DNA from: an uncultured Schlesneria sp.
GTDB taxonomy: Bacteria; Planctomycetota; Planctomycetia; Planctomycetales; Planctomycetaceae
Direction: 5' to 3'
Length of the DNA: 64,000 bases
Assembly: GCA_903871875.1 (NCBI GenBank)
Contig: CAIQIR010000106.1
Location: 1 to 64,000, forward strand
The translations under genes were made by a program, and so were the position numbers. Below the pieces are notes generated by a model. It was not told where the DNA came from, ran no database searches, and saw nothing but the letters and a program-made list of their open reading frames with translations. Below are positions 56,277-64,000 of the stretch, one piece after another (positions within the stretch are counted from its first letter, which is position 1; every line of letters begins with the position of its first letter).

Positions 56277-58022
56277 CTATTTTACCTGACCGTCAACGCT
56301 TTCTGGCATTGCTGGTTCCTCTGGCTGATTGGCTAATGGTTTGGCTACGGGTGGATTCTGTCTCAAATGGGATACTTTTAATTTGGACATGACCTGGTCG
56401 ATTTCGACGTGGACGGCAGGCGGTTGGTTAATCAACAGCGAAGTTCCTGCTCGCAGGATTGAGCCATGTTGTTTCCATTGCGCTTCAATTAGCTGTGGCA
56501 GGACTTGTTCTAAATCGCGTGCCGTTTCAGCATCGGTGGTTGTGTAAGCGCGAAGTTCCAGTTCGTCGTTGACGGCGTCCAGTGGAAACGTCAATTGTCT
56601 GCTCGTCAGGTCGTCCACGAAGAGGGCGATTTCGGCGTGGATTTGCTGCGTTTGACGCACGACCAGATATTTTTCCGAGACAAAGGAAAGGGATCCCCCT
56701 TCTCCGTCAATCTGGCCCCATTTGCCTCGGGTTGCTTGGCAGATAACGGTCATTGCTCCCGCCAGCTGTTCTTTGCTGTCGATCTTGGATGTCTGACCCA
56801 GATTGTAGAATCGAACCGTCATCAGTTGTTCGGCCGTTGTCTGAGTGGTCACGACCAGTTTTCCTTCGTCGACAACGTAAGTGAGCAGTAACGGTTCGAG
56901 AATCTTTTTCAGGCAGATACCCAGCGGCAACTTTTGCATGCGTCGCCGGGGGCTCACGATCTGATCGGTGCTGATCCCTTCGTCATCGAGCGCACTTTGG
57001 TCGATCCAAATCCGAAAGCCCGCTTCGTCAGCCATCTCATCAAGAAATTCCATCAACGGACCTTCGTCGACTTCGAGAGTTTGCCGTGTGGCCAGGGCTT
57101 TGAAAATCGCGGCATCCTCCTCGACAGGATATCCGGGTCGTTGAGCGGCAATTGAGCTGCCGGTCGAATTCACGCTAAGCAGACGTTTCAATGCTTCCAG
57201 GATTCCGGCAACCTCGAACTGGCCTTGATAAGTTTGTGAGACAATCAGGCAGCCTTGTCCGAGCGAGATTGTCCCTCCTTCACCATCGACGATTTGCCAG
57301 GTCAGCGACGAATGGTGGCAAATCAATCGAGCCAGCATCGATTCGACGGATCTTCGATTGACCGTGCTTTTCGCCTGGGCCTCGTTTTTCTCGGTAGTGG
57401 CCCAGACGCCATGGGCCATCGTTGAAATGGGTACGGACGGCACGCTGAACATGCCGCCTCCCATCCCCCCGCCCCCCGCGCCACCCATCCCTCCGTCGCC
57501 ACCGAGAGCGTTTAAAAGAGCCGGTCGTTCGGGGATAAACATTTCATACGGAAGCGATTCCAGCTGCTGGCAAAGCAGACGCACGTCGTAAATGCGTGTG
57601 ACAAACACCGCCGAGGCATGGCTCTCGGTGGTGATCTCCAACACGCCATCGTTTGCCACCCAGGCGAGACTCAACGGCTTCAGCAAAAAGTAAAGTGTTT
57701 GCCAAGCGGTCGATTCCCCCAGCTTCAAGCTGACGGATTGGTCGATCGAGATCCCCTCGTCGCTCAGCGATTTTCCATCAAATAAAATGTTGAGGTCGAT
57801 CAATTGTCCGAGTTGCTGGACCGCTTCGTCCAAAGGGAGATCTTCGATCTCCAATGTCACCTTGCGCGACAGCGCTTCGAGCACTTGTGTTGCTGATTCC
57901 CGAGCGACTCGGCCCGTATCCGCCGACGAGGCCGAGGAAGGAGATTGGGCCTCATCGGCATGAACACAAATGCCACCAAGAGTTGCAAATAGGAAAATTA
58001 CCGGCCAAGCCAGTTGTCGCAT
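56277..58022 (-). CDS. Exported protein with two STN/secretin-N-like repeats
   Basis: I do not recognise the whole protein (581 residues from ATG 58022; the longer frame from 58121 hides the signal). A signal peptide covers about 1-22 (GICVHADEA). Two related segments look like STN (secretin and TonB short N-terminal) domains: one at about 53-130 (LPLDEAVQQLGQLIDLNILFDG, then LVWVAN-like strands) and one at about 310-400 (GPLMEFLDEMADEAGFRIWID, then LLTYVVDEGKLVVTT). A Gly/Met linker (GGDGGMGGAGGGGMGGGMF) separates them. No secretin barrel follows, so it is not a secretin itself. It may bind a secretin or sense peptidoglycan; that is inference. Confidence 0.8.
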   Translation of the reverse strand: MRQLAWPVIFLFATLGGICVHADEAQSPSSASSADTGRVARESATQVLEALSRKVTLEIEDLPLDEAVQQLGQLIDLNILFDGKSLSDEGISIDQSVSLKLGESTAWQTLYFLLKPLSLAWVANDGVLEITTESHASAVFVTRIYDVRLLCQQLESLPYEMFIPERPALLNALGGDGGMGGAGGGGMGGGMFSVPSVPISTMAHGVWATTEKNEAQAKSTVNRRSVESMLARLICHHSSLTWQIVDGEGGTISLGQGCLIVSQTYQGQFEVAGILEALKRLLSVNSTGSSIAAQRPGYPVEEDAAIFKALATRQTLEVDEGPLMEFLDEMADEAGFRIWIDQSALDDEGISTDQIVSPRRRMQKLPLGICLKKILEPLLLTYVVDEGKLVVTTQTTAEQLMTVRFYNLGQTSKIDSKEQLAGAMTVICQATRGKWGQIDGEGGSLSFVSEKYLVVRQTQQIHAEIALFVDDLTSRQLTFPLDAVNDELELRAYTTTDAETARDLEQVLPQLIEAQWKQHGSILRAGTSLLINQPPAVHVEIDQVMSKLKVSHLRQNPPVAKPLANQPEEPAMPESVDGQVK

Positions 58023-58243
58023 GCGTTTCTCCTCGAAGCTCGAGATGACACCATGTCTGAAATCGGGTGCGTAAGACGGGAGAAAAGATCGTAACGTCGA
58101 CGTCGTCACTTTAACCAGCAAAATCGGCGCAAGGACCGCTCGTTCACACGAGTTGTGCTTCAGACTGACTTTGGCGCGGCGGAGAAAATCGCTGTGTCAC
58201 GGGCGAATCGCCAGCCGATACGAAGTCGGGCGAATGCAAGAAT

Positions 58244-58316
58244 TACCCCCAACGGGATTCGAACCCGTGTATCAGGACTGAGAATCCTGCATCCTAGGCC
58301 TCTAGACGATGGGGGC
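58244..58316 (-). tRNA. tRNA-Glu (anticodon CUC)
   Basis: On the minus strand the 73-base sequence folds as a standard cloverleaf: acceptor GCCCCCA with TGGGGGT (the first pair is G-U), a D arm CGTCTAGAGGCCTAGGA, anticodon stem CAGGA/TCCTG with loop TTCTCAG, and a T arm with the TTCGAAT loop. The anticodon CTC reads GAG glutamate codons, and the body matches tRNA-Glu. CCA is not encoded. It lies alone between an exported-protein gene and a sulfotransferase gene. Confidence 0.93.
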
Positions 58317-58514
58317 GGCGGAGATTCATAATGGTATTCCGCCCGGGATTGTCAAGGACGGCCGGGTTTTGAACGGCATCGTATAGTTCGTGCTCTGTTG
58401 CTTTTTGCTGGACCTGATTGGCAAACTGGATAGGACAGTCAATCCTCAAGGCTCGCATGCGTAGGCGTGTCGTGCTACTTTACGTCGAACTCTAAGACCC
58501 CAGTCATCGTTAAG

Positions 58515-59732
58515 ATGGAATTCTGTCGAGTGACACCGCCGACAAAACAGCAGTTCTCTTCGCCATCAGCTTCCAAAACTGGCAGCGGCGGTGCGAAATT
58601 TGAGCCGCAAGGCTTTTTCTGCATCTGGCACGGTTCCTCGTTCGGTAACTGGTTGCGATTGCTGGCGACCAAACCGCCGATTCATTGGAGCCGGTTTCAC
58701 AAACTGGCGTCGATCACGGCGCTTAGCGTCGTCAATTCCGGCAGTAATCTTCTTGAATCCGCCATCTATGGTCGAAAGATTGCCCAAACGAAAGTCGAGC
58801 ATCCACCGGTTTTCATTTTAGGTCATTGGCGAAGTGGAACCACGCTGCTTCACAACTTGATGACGCTCGATCCGCAGTTCACGTTTCCCAATCTGTACGA
58901 AGTTCTGTTTCCCGCAAACTTCCTGCTGACCGAGCGGTTGGTGACCGCAATGACCAGTTGGGCGATTCCTAAAACTCGTCCAATGGACAATGTGGAAGCC
59001 GGCTTTCACATGCCTCAAGAAGACGAGGTCGCTCTGTTGTTGTTATCGGGCCTGTCGCCCTATCTGATGTTGGCTCATCCGACGGATCCTTCGAAATATG
59101 AACGGTATCTCGAACTGACCGGAATCCCGCCCGTCGAACTGAATCGATGGAAAGAGCGATTCCTGTACTTCGTCAAAAAGCTGACAATCAAGCACAACAA
59201 GCCGATTGTGTTCAAGTCTCCGACGCACACGTTCCGGATTCCCGTGTTGCTCGAAATGTTTCCGAACGCAAAGTTCGTATACATCTATCGCGATCCCTAT
59301 GCCGTCTACAGTTCCAGTTTGCATTTGCGACGAACCCTGTTTGCCGAAAACGGTTTGTCGCGAATCGTCATGGACGAAAAGATGCAAGAAGACACGATGG
59401 AAATGTATTCGCACTGCATGGAAACCTACGAGCGAACACGCAGTCTGATTCCGCCCGGAAATCTGCATGAGATGCGCTTCGAAGATCTGGAAGTCGATCC
59501 CTTGGGCGAAATGCATCGCGTCTATCAGAACTTGAATCTCGACGGGTGGGAAACGCCTGAAGCCGCCATTACCAAGATGCTTCCTGAACTGACACGCTAT
59601 CGAAAGAACTCGTTCAATATGGACGAGAATCTGATGCGTAAAGTTTATAACAGTTGGAGGCCCGCATTCGAGCGCTACGGCTATCCCAGCCGCTTGCCCG
59701 AACACAAGGTTGCCGCCGTCAACGTCGGCTAA
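58515..59732 (+). CDS. Sulfotransferase family protein
   Basis: The 405-residue product is a PAPS-dependent sulfotransferase-type protein. The 5'-phosphosulfate loop reads GHWRSGTTLLHNLM, and the 3'-phosphate region is VYIYRDPYAVYSSSLHLRRT, as in family members. A conserved Lys-Pro-Ile-Val-Phe-Lys-Ser-Pro segment lies between them. It has no clear signal. I start it at ATG 58515; a GTG at 58467 would add 16 residues of unclear value. Acceptors in bacteria include lipids, sugars and peptides; nothing here says which. No sulfatase or other sulfur gene is adjacent. Confidence 0.85.
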   Translation: MEFCRVTPPTKQQFSSPSASKTGSGGAKFEPQGFFCIWHGSSFGNWLRLLATKPPIHWSRFHKLASITALSVVNSGSNLLESAIYGRKIAQTKVEHPPVFILGHWRSGTTLLHNLMTLDPQFTFPNLYEVLFPANFLLTERLVTAMTSWAIPKTRPMDNVEAGFHMPQEDEVALLLLSGLSPYLMLAHPTDPSKYERYLELTGIPPVELNRWKERFLYFVKKLTIKHNKPIVFKSPTHTFRIPVLLEMFPNAKFVYIYRDPYAVYSSSLHLRRTLFAENGLSRIVMDEKMQEDTMEMYSHCMETYERTRSLIPPGNLHEMRFEDLEVDPLGEMHRVYQNLNLDGWETPEAAITKMLPELTRYRKNSFNMDENLMRKVYNSWRPAFERYGYPSRLPEHKVAAVNVG

Positions 59733-59879
59733 TCAATGACGTTAACGGCTTCGTGTCGACCGATTTTTGAGCGGCACCGTGGCCGTTTGACTCGTCGAGT
59801 GCGGCCGGTAGAGCTCCGATCGTCGACTTCACGGTCGCACCTGATTGAGTCACAAAGAGCTGTTGGAGCTGTTGAACAC

Positions 59880-60725
59880 TCAAATCTGCAGGTGCTCGAG
59901 TGCCTCCGCTGGCGGCTTGATGTAGCTGACATAGAACGGGCCGAATTCGGCGTAGCGCGCCGAAGCCGTGTCGAACCGCATGGTGTAAACGATATCTTTG
60001 ATGTACTGCGGATTGCGGCCCCACAGCGTCACACCCCATTCCCAGTCATCCAGCCCCGCCGATGCGGTGATTAGTTGACTGACCCGTCCCGCGAACTTGA
60101 TGCCGCTGGTGGCATGCTCGGACATCATCGCCGAACGGCTGCTGAATGGTTCCATAAACCAGTTCGCAGACGGGTGACGAATCTTGTTCATCGGGTAGAA
60201 GCAAGTCACCGGCCAATTGGGAAAGTCGGGGCACAGCCGTTGTTGATTCATCATCGGCAGCCGTTGTCCATAAGCAGCGATCTTGGCGAGATAAGCCGGG
60301 TCATCTGGCTTCAGCCCTTCGTCGCGACGCAGTTTCTCGCCATATTGCTCCAGCGTGGGCACATATTCCGAAATCTCGGTAATTGAGACGAACGAGTAGG
60401 TCGGTTGCAAGACGCGGCCCAGCTTTGAAGCGCGAATCGCTTGACGAACGCCATCGATCAACAGCGGATCAGGGTCCATGATCATCAGGCCCAAATCGGC
60501 TTTGTGTCCCGAAACGACAGAAGTCTGTAGGCGCCGCGGAGCGCCGGGACGTTCGGGATCCAGCAGATGAACGAGCGCCTCGCGTCCTTCGGCAAGGTCC
60601 GTCGGCGAAAGCTGGCTGAGGATTGATTGGTCGACGCGATAATAAAGATGCAGGCAATGCCAGCCTTCCGCGAGTTTCGTGGAAGGTTCTGGTAGCGCAA
60701 CGTGTGTATGGGAAGGACGGTTCAC
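59880..60725 (-). CDS. hemQ: Coproheme decarboxylase, HemQ/chlorite dismutase family
   Basis: HemQ converts coproheme to heme b in the coproporphyrin-dependent route. The product is about 281 residues if GTG 60725 is the start; the longer TTG at 60767 is possible. Visible motifs are WHCLHLYYRVD near the N-terminus, GHKADLGLMIMDPD, CFYPMNKIRHPSANWFMEP, WEWGVTLWGRNPQYIKDIVY and MRFDTASARYAEFGPFYVSY, which are typical of HemQ. The Gln or Arg residues that mark true chlorite dismutases were not checked, so I favour HemQ from these segments. It is divergent from the ABC exporter. Confidence 0.88.
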   Translation of the reverse strand: MNRPSHTHVALPEPSTKLAEGWHCLHLYYRVDQSILSQLSPTDLAEGREALVHLLDPERPGAPRRLQTSVVSGHKADLGLMIMDPDPLLIDGVRQAIRASKLGRVLQPTYSFVSITEISEYVPTLEQYGEKLRRDEGLKPDDPAYLAKIAAYGQRLPMMNQQRLCPDFPNWPVTCFYPMNKIRHPSANWFMEPFSSRSAMMSEHATSGIKFAGRVSQLITASAGLDDWEWGVTLWGRNPQYIKDIVYTMRFDTASARYAEFGPFYVSYIKPPAEALEHLQI

Positions 60726-61184
60726 AGACAGCTTTCTTGCACGAAGAGTGATAATCCACAAGCACAATCAGCAGCATCGAGGAACGAAATCGCGGTACTC
60801 GCCTTCGGCAAAGCCCCGTTTCTTTCGCGTCAAAATTTCCCGTCGCCTCCGGCGACACAGAGTAAGACCGGTCGTGAACTTCGCGGCTTCGATGGCGAAT
60901 CATCTCTTGATTCTTCTCGTGACCGGTTCTCTCGACGTCCCTGCTGAAATGACTTTGTACCACGAGGTTCACAACTTCGCCACGAACGAGCATCGTCAGA
61001 ATGAAAGCCGAGGCCTGGTCTGACGTGGGAAAGTGACAAGCCGCTCTGACGGACTTGTCGTCGGAGTTGACGGCCAGCGAAGTGGCAACAACGACAACTT
61101 GCAACTGGTTTCACGTTCCGTCTACAACTGGGTTGGCCCAATCGTCGCGATGGCTCGAATTCGTCTCTCTCGGTAAATGTTTTC
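60726..61184. other. Divergent promoter region
   Basis: 459 bases between hemQ (minus) and the ABC exporter (plus). It must hold both promoters. No gene, RNA or repeat is evident. Confidence 0.4.
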
Positions 61185-63062
61185 ATGAGCCAGTCCGCTT
61201 CGACCGATCGTCCCCGGCCCACCGCGCAGGCTTCGGCGGACAGATCAACGAATGCTTCGCCCGTTCGCGCCGAATTGACCCGACTGGGCCGCCGCGATGA
61301 CGACTATCTCGAAACGCGTCCGTTGGATTTTCGGCTGATCTCGCGGTTGATGGGATTCATGCGGCCGTACGCTCGACAGCGAAACTGGTTGTTGCTGGCG
61401 GCCATGCTGCGTGCGTTTCAATTGCCGGGACTCACCTGGGTGTTAGCCGCGGTAATTCATGGGCCGATTGAACGCGGTGACACGCAGGGCGTCCTCTGGG
61501 GGGCCATCGGGTTCGGGCTGCTGGCGATCTTTACTCAGGTGACGATGCACTTTCGACAACGGTTGGCTTTGGAGCTGGGTGAGGTTGTTGTCTTTGATCT
61601 GCGGAATGCCATTTTCGCCCATCTGCAACGCATGCCGATGAGTTATTTTCATAAGACAAAAGTGGGGCGGATTATCAGCCGCATGGTGTCGGACATCGAA
61701 GATGTTCGCGTCGGTGTACAGGAAGTCATGTTCGTCAGCCTGGTCGCGCTGGGTCAGATGCTGGTGGCCGCTGCCTGTATGCTGTGGTTTGACTGGATCC
61801 TCTTTCTGATTGTGCTGGGGCTCGCTCCTGTCTTGTGGGGCATCAATCGTTACTTTCACCACAAACTGAGCGCCGAATTGCGGCAGATGCGCGAATCGTT
61901 CAGCCGGGTCACTGCGACTCTGGCGGAATCGGTCATTGGCATTCGCGTGACGCAAGGATTTGTCCGGCAGAAAGAAAATGCGAGGCTGTTTGGCGAACTG
62001 GTGACGGATCATTCACGCTACAACACCGCGGTGCAACACACGCACGGCCTGTTTCTGCCATTGCTGGAATTGAATACGCAGGTCTTTATCTCGCTGTTGC
62101 TTGTGATCGGCGGTTGGCGTGTGCTGCACGGAAGCAGTCAAACGAATGTCGGCGAACTGGTCGGTTTCTTTTTCATGGCGAACGTGTTTTTCTCGCCGCT
62201 GACGATTCTTGGCAATCAATACAATCAGGCCATGACGGCCATGGCGGGCGCAGAACGACTGTTTGCGCTGCTGGATCTGGAACCGGAATGGAAGGATACC
62301 GACGACGCCGTCGCGGTATCGGACATCGCGGGGCGGGTTGAGTTCGAGAGTGTGACGTTTGGTTATGACCCCGAACGGCCGGTCCTGCGAGAAATCAACT
62401 TTGTTGCTGAACCAGGACAGACGGTCGCGCTCGTCGGTCACACTGGCAGTGGGAAAACGTCGATCATCAATTTGCTGGCCAAATTCTACCTGCCTCAAAG
62501 CGGACGAATTCTGATCGACGGTCGCAACATCCAGCAGATCCAAAGCGAGTCCCTGCATCATCGTTTCGGGCTCGTGTTGCAGCAAAACTTTCTATTCCAG
62601 GGGACCGTTGCTCAAAACATCCGCTTCTCGCAGCCATCGGCGACCGACGATGATTTGCGAGCGGTGTGTCGCCAACTCGATTGCCTCGACCTGATCGAAG
62701 CATTGCCGCAGGGATTGGAAACCGAAGTCGGCGAACGCGGCAACCATCTGTCCCTGGGTCAGCGACAGATGATCTGTTTCGCGAGAGCCCTGTTAGCCGA
62801 TCCGAAGCTGTTGATTCTCGACGAAGCGACCAGCAGTATCGACGTCAAGACCGAGCAGCGATTGCAGGCCGCTCTCTCGGTGCTTTTGAAAGGGCGGACC
62901 AGCTTCGTCGTGGCGCACCGGCTCAGCACAATCCGCAATGCCGACCTGGTTCTGGTATTGGATCACGGTCGAATCATCGAACGGGGACGTCACGAGCAAC
63001 TTCTCGAGCAAAAAGGGGCCTATGCTCGCTTGTTCGAACGGTTTTCCCGGGCGGCTGGCTGA
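61185..63062 (+). CDS. MsbA-type ABC exporter (fused membrane and ATPase domains)
   Basis: The 625-residue product is a homodimeric half-transporter. The membrane domain (about 55-350) has six predicted helices, and the ATPase domain follows: Walker A GHTGSGKT at 418-425, Q-loop in LVLQQNFLFQG, signature LSLGQRQ, Walker B LLILDEATS and His switch in AHRLST. The first 50 residues are a polar extension. Possible cargo includes lipid A precursors, other lipids or drugs; the sequence cannot tell. ATG 61185 gives the reported reading frame. It is followed after 64 bases by the convergent methyltransferase. Confidence 0.93.
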   Translation: MSQSASTDRPRPTAQASADRSTNASPVRAELTRLGRRDDDYLETRPLDFRLISRLMGFMRPYARQRNWLLLAAMLRAFQLPGLTWVLAAVIHGPIERGDTQGVLWGAIGFGLLAIFTQVTMHFRQRLALELGEVVVFDLRNAIFAHLQRMPMSYFHKTKVGRIISRMVSDIEDVRVGVQEVMFVSLVALGQMLVAAACMLWFDWILFLIVLGLAPVLWGINRYFHHKLSAELRQMRESFSRVTATLAESVIGIRVTQGFVRQKENARLFGELVTDHSRYNTAVQHTHGLFLPLLELNTQVFISLLLVIGGWRVLHGSSQTNVGELVGFFFMANVFFSPLTILGNQYNQAMTAMAGAERLFALLDLEPEWKDTDDAVAVSDIAGRVEFESVTFGYDPERPVLREINFVAEPGQTVALVGHTGSGKTSIINLLAKFYLPQSGRILIDGRNIQQIQSESLHHRFGLVLQQNFLFQGTVAQNIRFSQPSATDDDLRAVCRQLDCLDLIEALPQGLETEVGERGNHLSLGQRQMICFARALLADPKLLILDEATSSIDVKTEQRLQAALSVLLKGRTSFVVAHRLSTIRNADLVLVLDHGRIIERGRHEQLLEQKGAYARLFERFSRAAG

Positions 63063-63126
63063 GCCAAATCAGTTCGTGTGGCCTGCTGTCGAATCGCTTA
63101 CACCTTTGGGGAACAATGGACGACTT

Positions 63127-64000
63127 TCAGGCTGGGACACCGCTGTCCACTCGCTTGGTTCCGGTGACGTTGACGCCGCTGCCGATCAACAGATTGTGTT
63201 CGTAGACCCAGCGATAAAGTGGCCCCGTTTTTTCGGGAGGAAGTTCTTGCATGTCGACGAATCCCGCTGCTTGGAACCAGTCACGCAGTTCCGCCACGGT
63301 GTGATGGTATTGGTATTGAGGGGCGAACCAATCGAATGTGTCGCAGACACGGTTTTCACGATTCGGATGAGCGCTGAAATTGACGACTTTGTTGGCCGTT
63401 TTGTTGATCATTGGCAAGCCGCCTAACCAGGCACCCCACTCGCACCAGCGTTCCAGTTGTTCGGGCGCCATTTGGGTGGTGCGATTCCTCAGGGCGTCAT
63501 TGATCGATTCCTGCCACCATTGATTTCGGCGATAAAGCCACACGGAATAGCGACCGCCGGGTTTCACCATCTGGGCGACGGCATCGAAAACGGATTTGGT
63601 ATCGGCGTCGTGGTGCATCACTCCGATGGAAAACACGAAATCGAACGACGCCGGCTCAAGCGGTAATCGTTTCAGATCGGCTTGTACAAAACTGACCTCG
63701 GGCAAGTGCGAGCACAACTGCCTGGCTTTGGCAACCGCCGCACTGTGATCGGCTCCGGTCACAATGGCACCCGCTTCTCCGCAGACCTTGCTGTATCGGC
63801 CGCCGCCGCAGCCTGCGTCCAGTACCCGCAGTCCCTTCAGCGAGTCCAGGGGCATGCCGGTCTTGGCTTGAAACGTGGCTCGGTCCTCGTCGTCGTGAGC
63901 CACTTCGTATTTATTCCATTGCCGACCGAAGCTGGCCAGATGCTGATCACCGGTCAATCGGGGAATCTCGTCGACGATGGGATATGACGCGTGGCACGAC
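63127..64000 (-). CDS. SAM-dependent methyltransferase, 5' end beyond window
   Basis: Class I methyltransferase with the SAM loop VLDAGCGGGRYS, acidic residues in GADHSAA, and the post-I motif FVFSIGVMHHDADTK. The frame stays open past the TTG at 63957 to the window edge, where codons read SCHASYPIVDEIPRLTGD. That is a Trm112-like zinc/ribbon N-terminus common to this type, so the true start lies upstream of base 64000. The C-terminus is intact. At least 290 residues are in view. The acceptor is unknown. It is convergent with the ABC exporter. Confidence 0.85.
   Translation of the reverse strand, partial: SCHASYPIVDEIPRLTGDQHLASFGRQWNKYEVAHDDEDRATFQAKTGMPLDSLKGLRVLDAGCGGGRYSKVCGEAGAIVTGADHSAAVAKARQLCSHLPEVSFVQADLKRLPLEPASFDFVFSIGVMHHDADTKSVFDAVAQMVKPGGRYSVWLYRRNQWWQESINDALRNRTTQMAPEQLERWCEWGAWLGGLPMINKTANKVVNFSAHPNRENRVCDTFDWFAPQYQYHHTVAELRDWFQAAGFVDMQELPPEKTGPLYRWVYEHNLLIGSGVNVTGTKRVDSGVPA

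Noticed and set aside
63955-63957. TTG as the start of the methyltransferase gene
   Set aside because: The frame stays open upstream to the window edge and encodes a typical family N-terminus, so the start lies outside the window.

Overview
The window looks like chromosomal DNA of a planctomycete (class Planctomycetia). The main evidence is a block of genes for families concentrated in that phylum: DUF1549/DUF1553 proteins with attached cytochrome-c motifs, Tat-exported DUF1501 proteins, a cytochrome-c/WD40 fusion and a pre-peptidase-type secreted protein. A DUF2203 gene inside a nuo cluster, a soluble Ser/Thr kinase with its own zinc ribbon, a PPi-type phosphofructokinase and many large secreted proteins of unknown function agree with this. 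No insertion sequence, prophage, CRISPR array or rRNA gene was found. One tRNA gene (tRNA-Glu, anticodon CUC) is present.

Layout. 0.3-4.1 kb, minus strand: respiratory complex I genes nuoI, a DUF2203 gene, nuoA, nuoC and nuoD, with a candidate promoter upstream and a strong hairpin terminator downstream; nuoB is not in the cluster. 4.5-13.5 kb, minus strand: a family 9 glycosyltransferase, a POT peptide transporter, asparagine synthetase, a small anchored protein, a double alpha/beta-hydrolase, a DUF3634 protein and trpC. 14.1-22.6 kb, mostly plus: PPi-type phosphofructokinase and a SIS-domain sugar isomerase, RidA (minus), a flotillin FloA, a helical lipoprotein with a clear terminator, a lipid A-type acyltransferase, an exported protein and an aldo/keto reductase (minus). 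23-33.5 kb: a 1504-residue PQQ-propeller/TPR protein, an orphan histidine kinase, a His-rich lipoprotein, a parvulin-type isomerase, an exported protein and LarC with a long His-Asp tail. 33.6-39.3 kb: malQ, RNase D, an exported protein and a Ser/Thr kinase.

39.5-55.2 kb, all plus: a membrane protein with a CxxCH motif, then six large exported genes (PSCyt1/DUF1549/DUF1553, DUF1501, DUF1501, PPC-domain, BIG2-like/DUF1549/DUF1553, cytochrome c/WD40/coiled coil). A REP-like inverted repeat lies upstream of the last one. 55.3-64 kb: scpA, an exported protein with two STN-like repeats, tRNA-Glu, a sulfotransferase, a HemQ-type coproheme decarboxylase, an MsbA-type ABC exporter and a methyltransferase whose 5' end lies beyond the window.

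How the genes fit together. Complex I feeds the respiratory chain. HemQ makes heme by the coproporphyrin route, and several proteins of the 39.5-55.2 kb block carry heme-attachment motifs, so that block probably acts outside the cytoplasmic membrane as a redox or polymer-handling system of unknown substrate. This block is the best candidate for an undescribed system here. The acyltransferase, the family 9 glycosyltransferase and the MsbA-like exporter fit an outer membrane containing lipopolysaccharide, but they are not adjacent.
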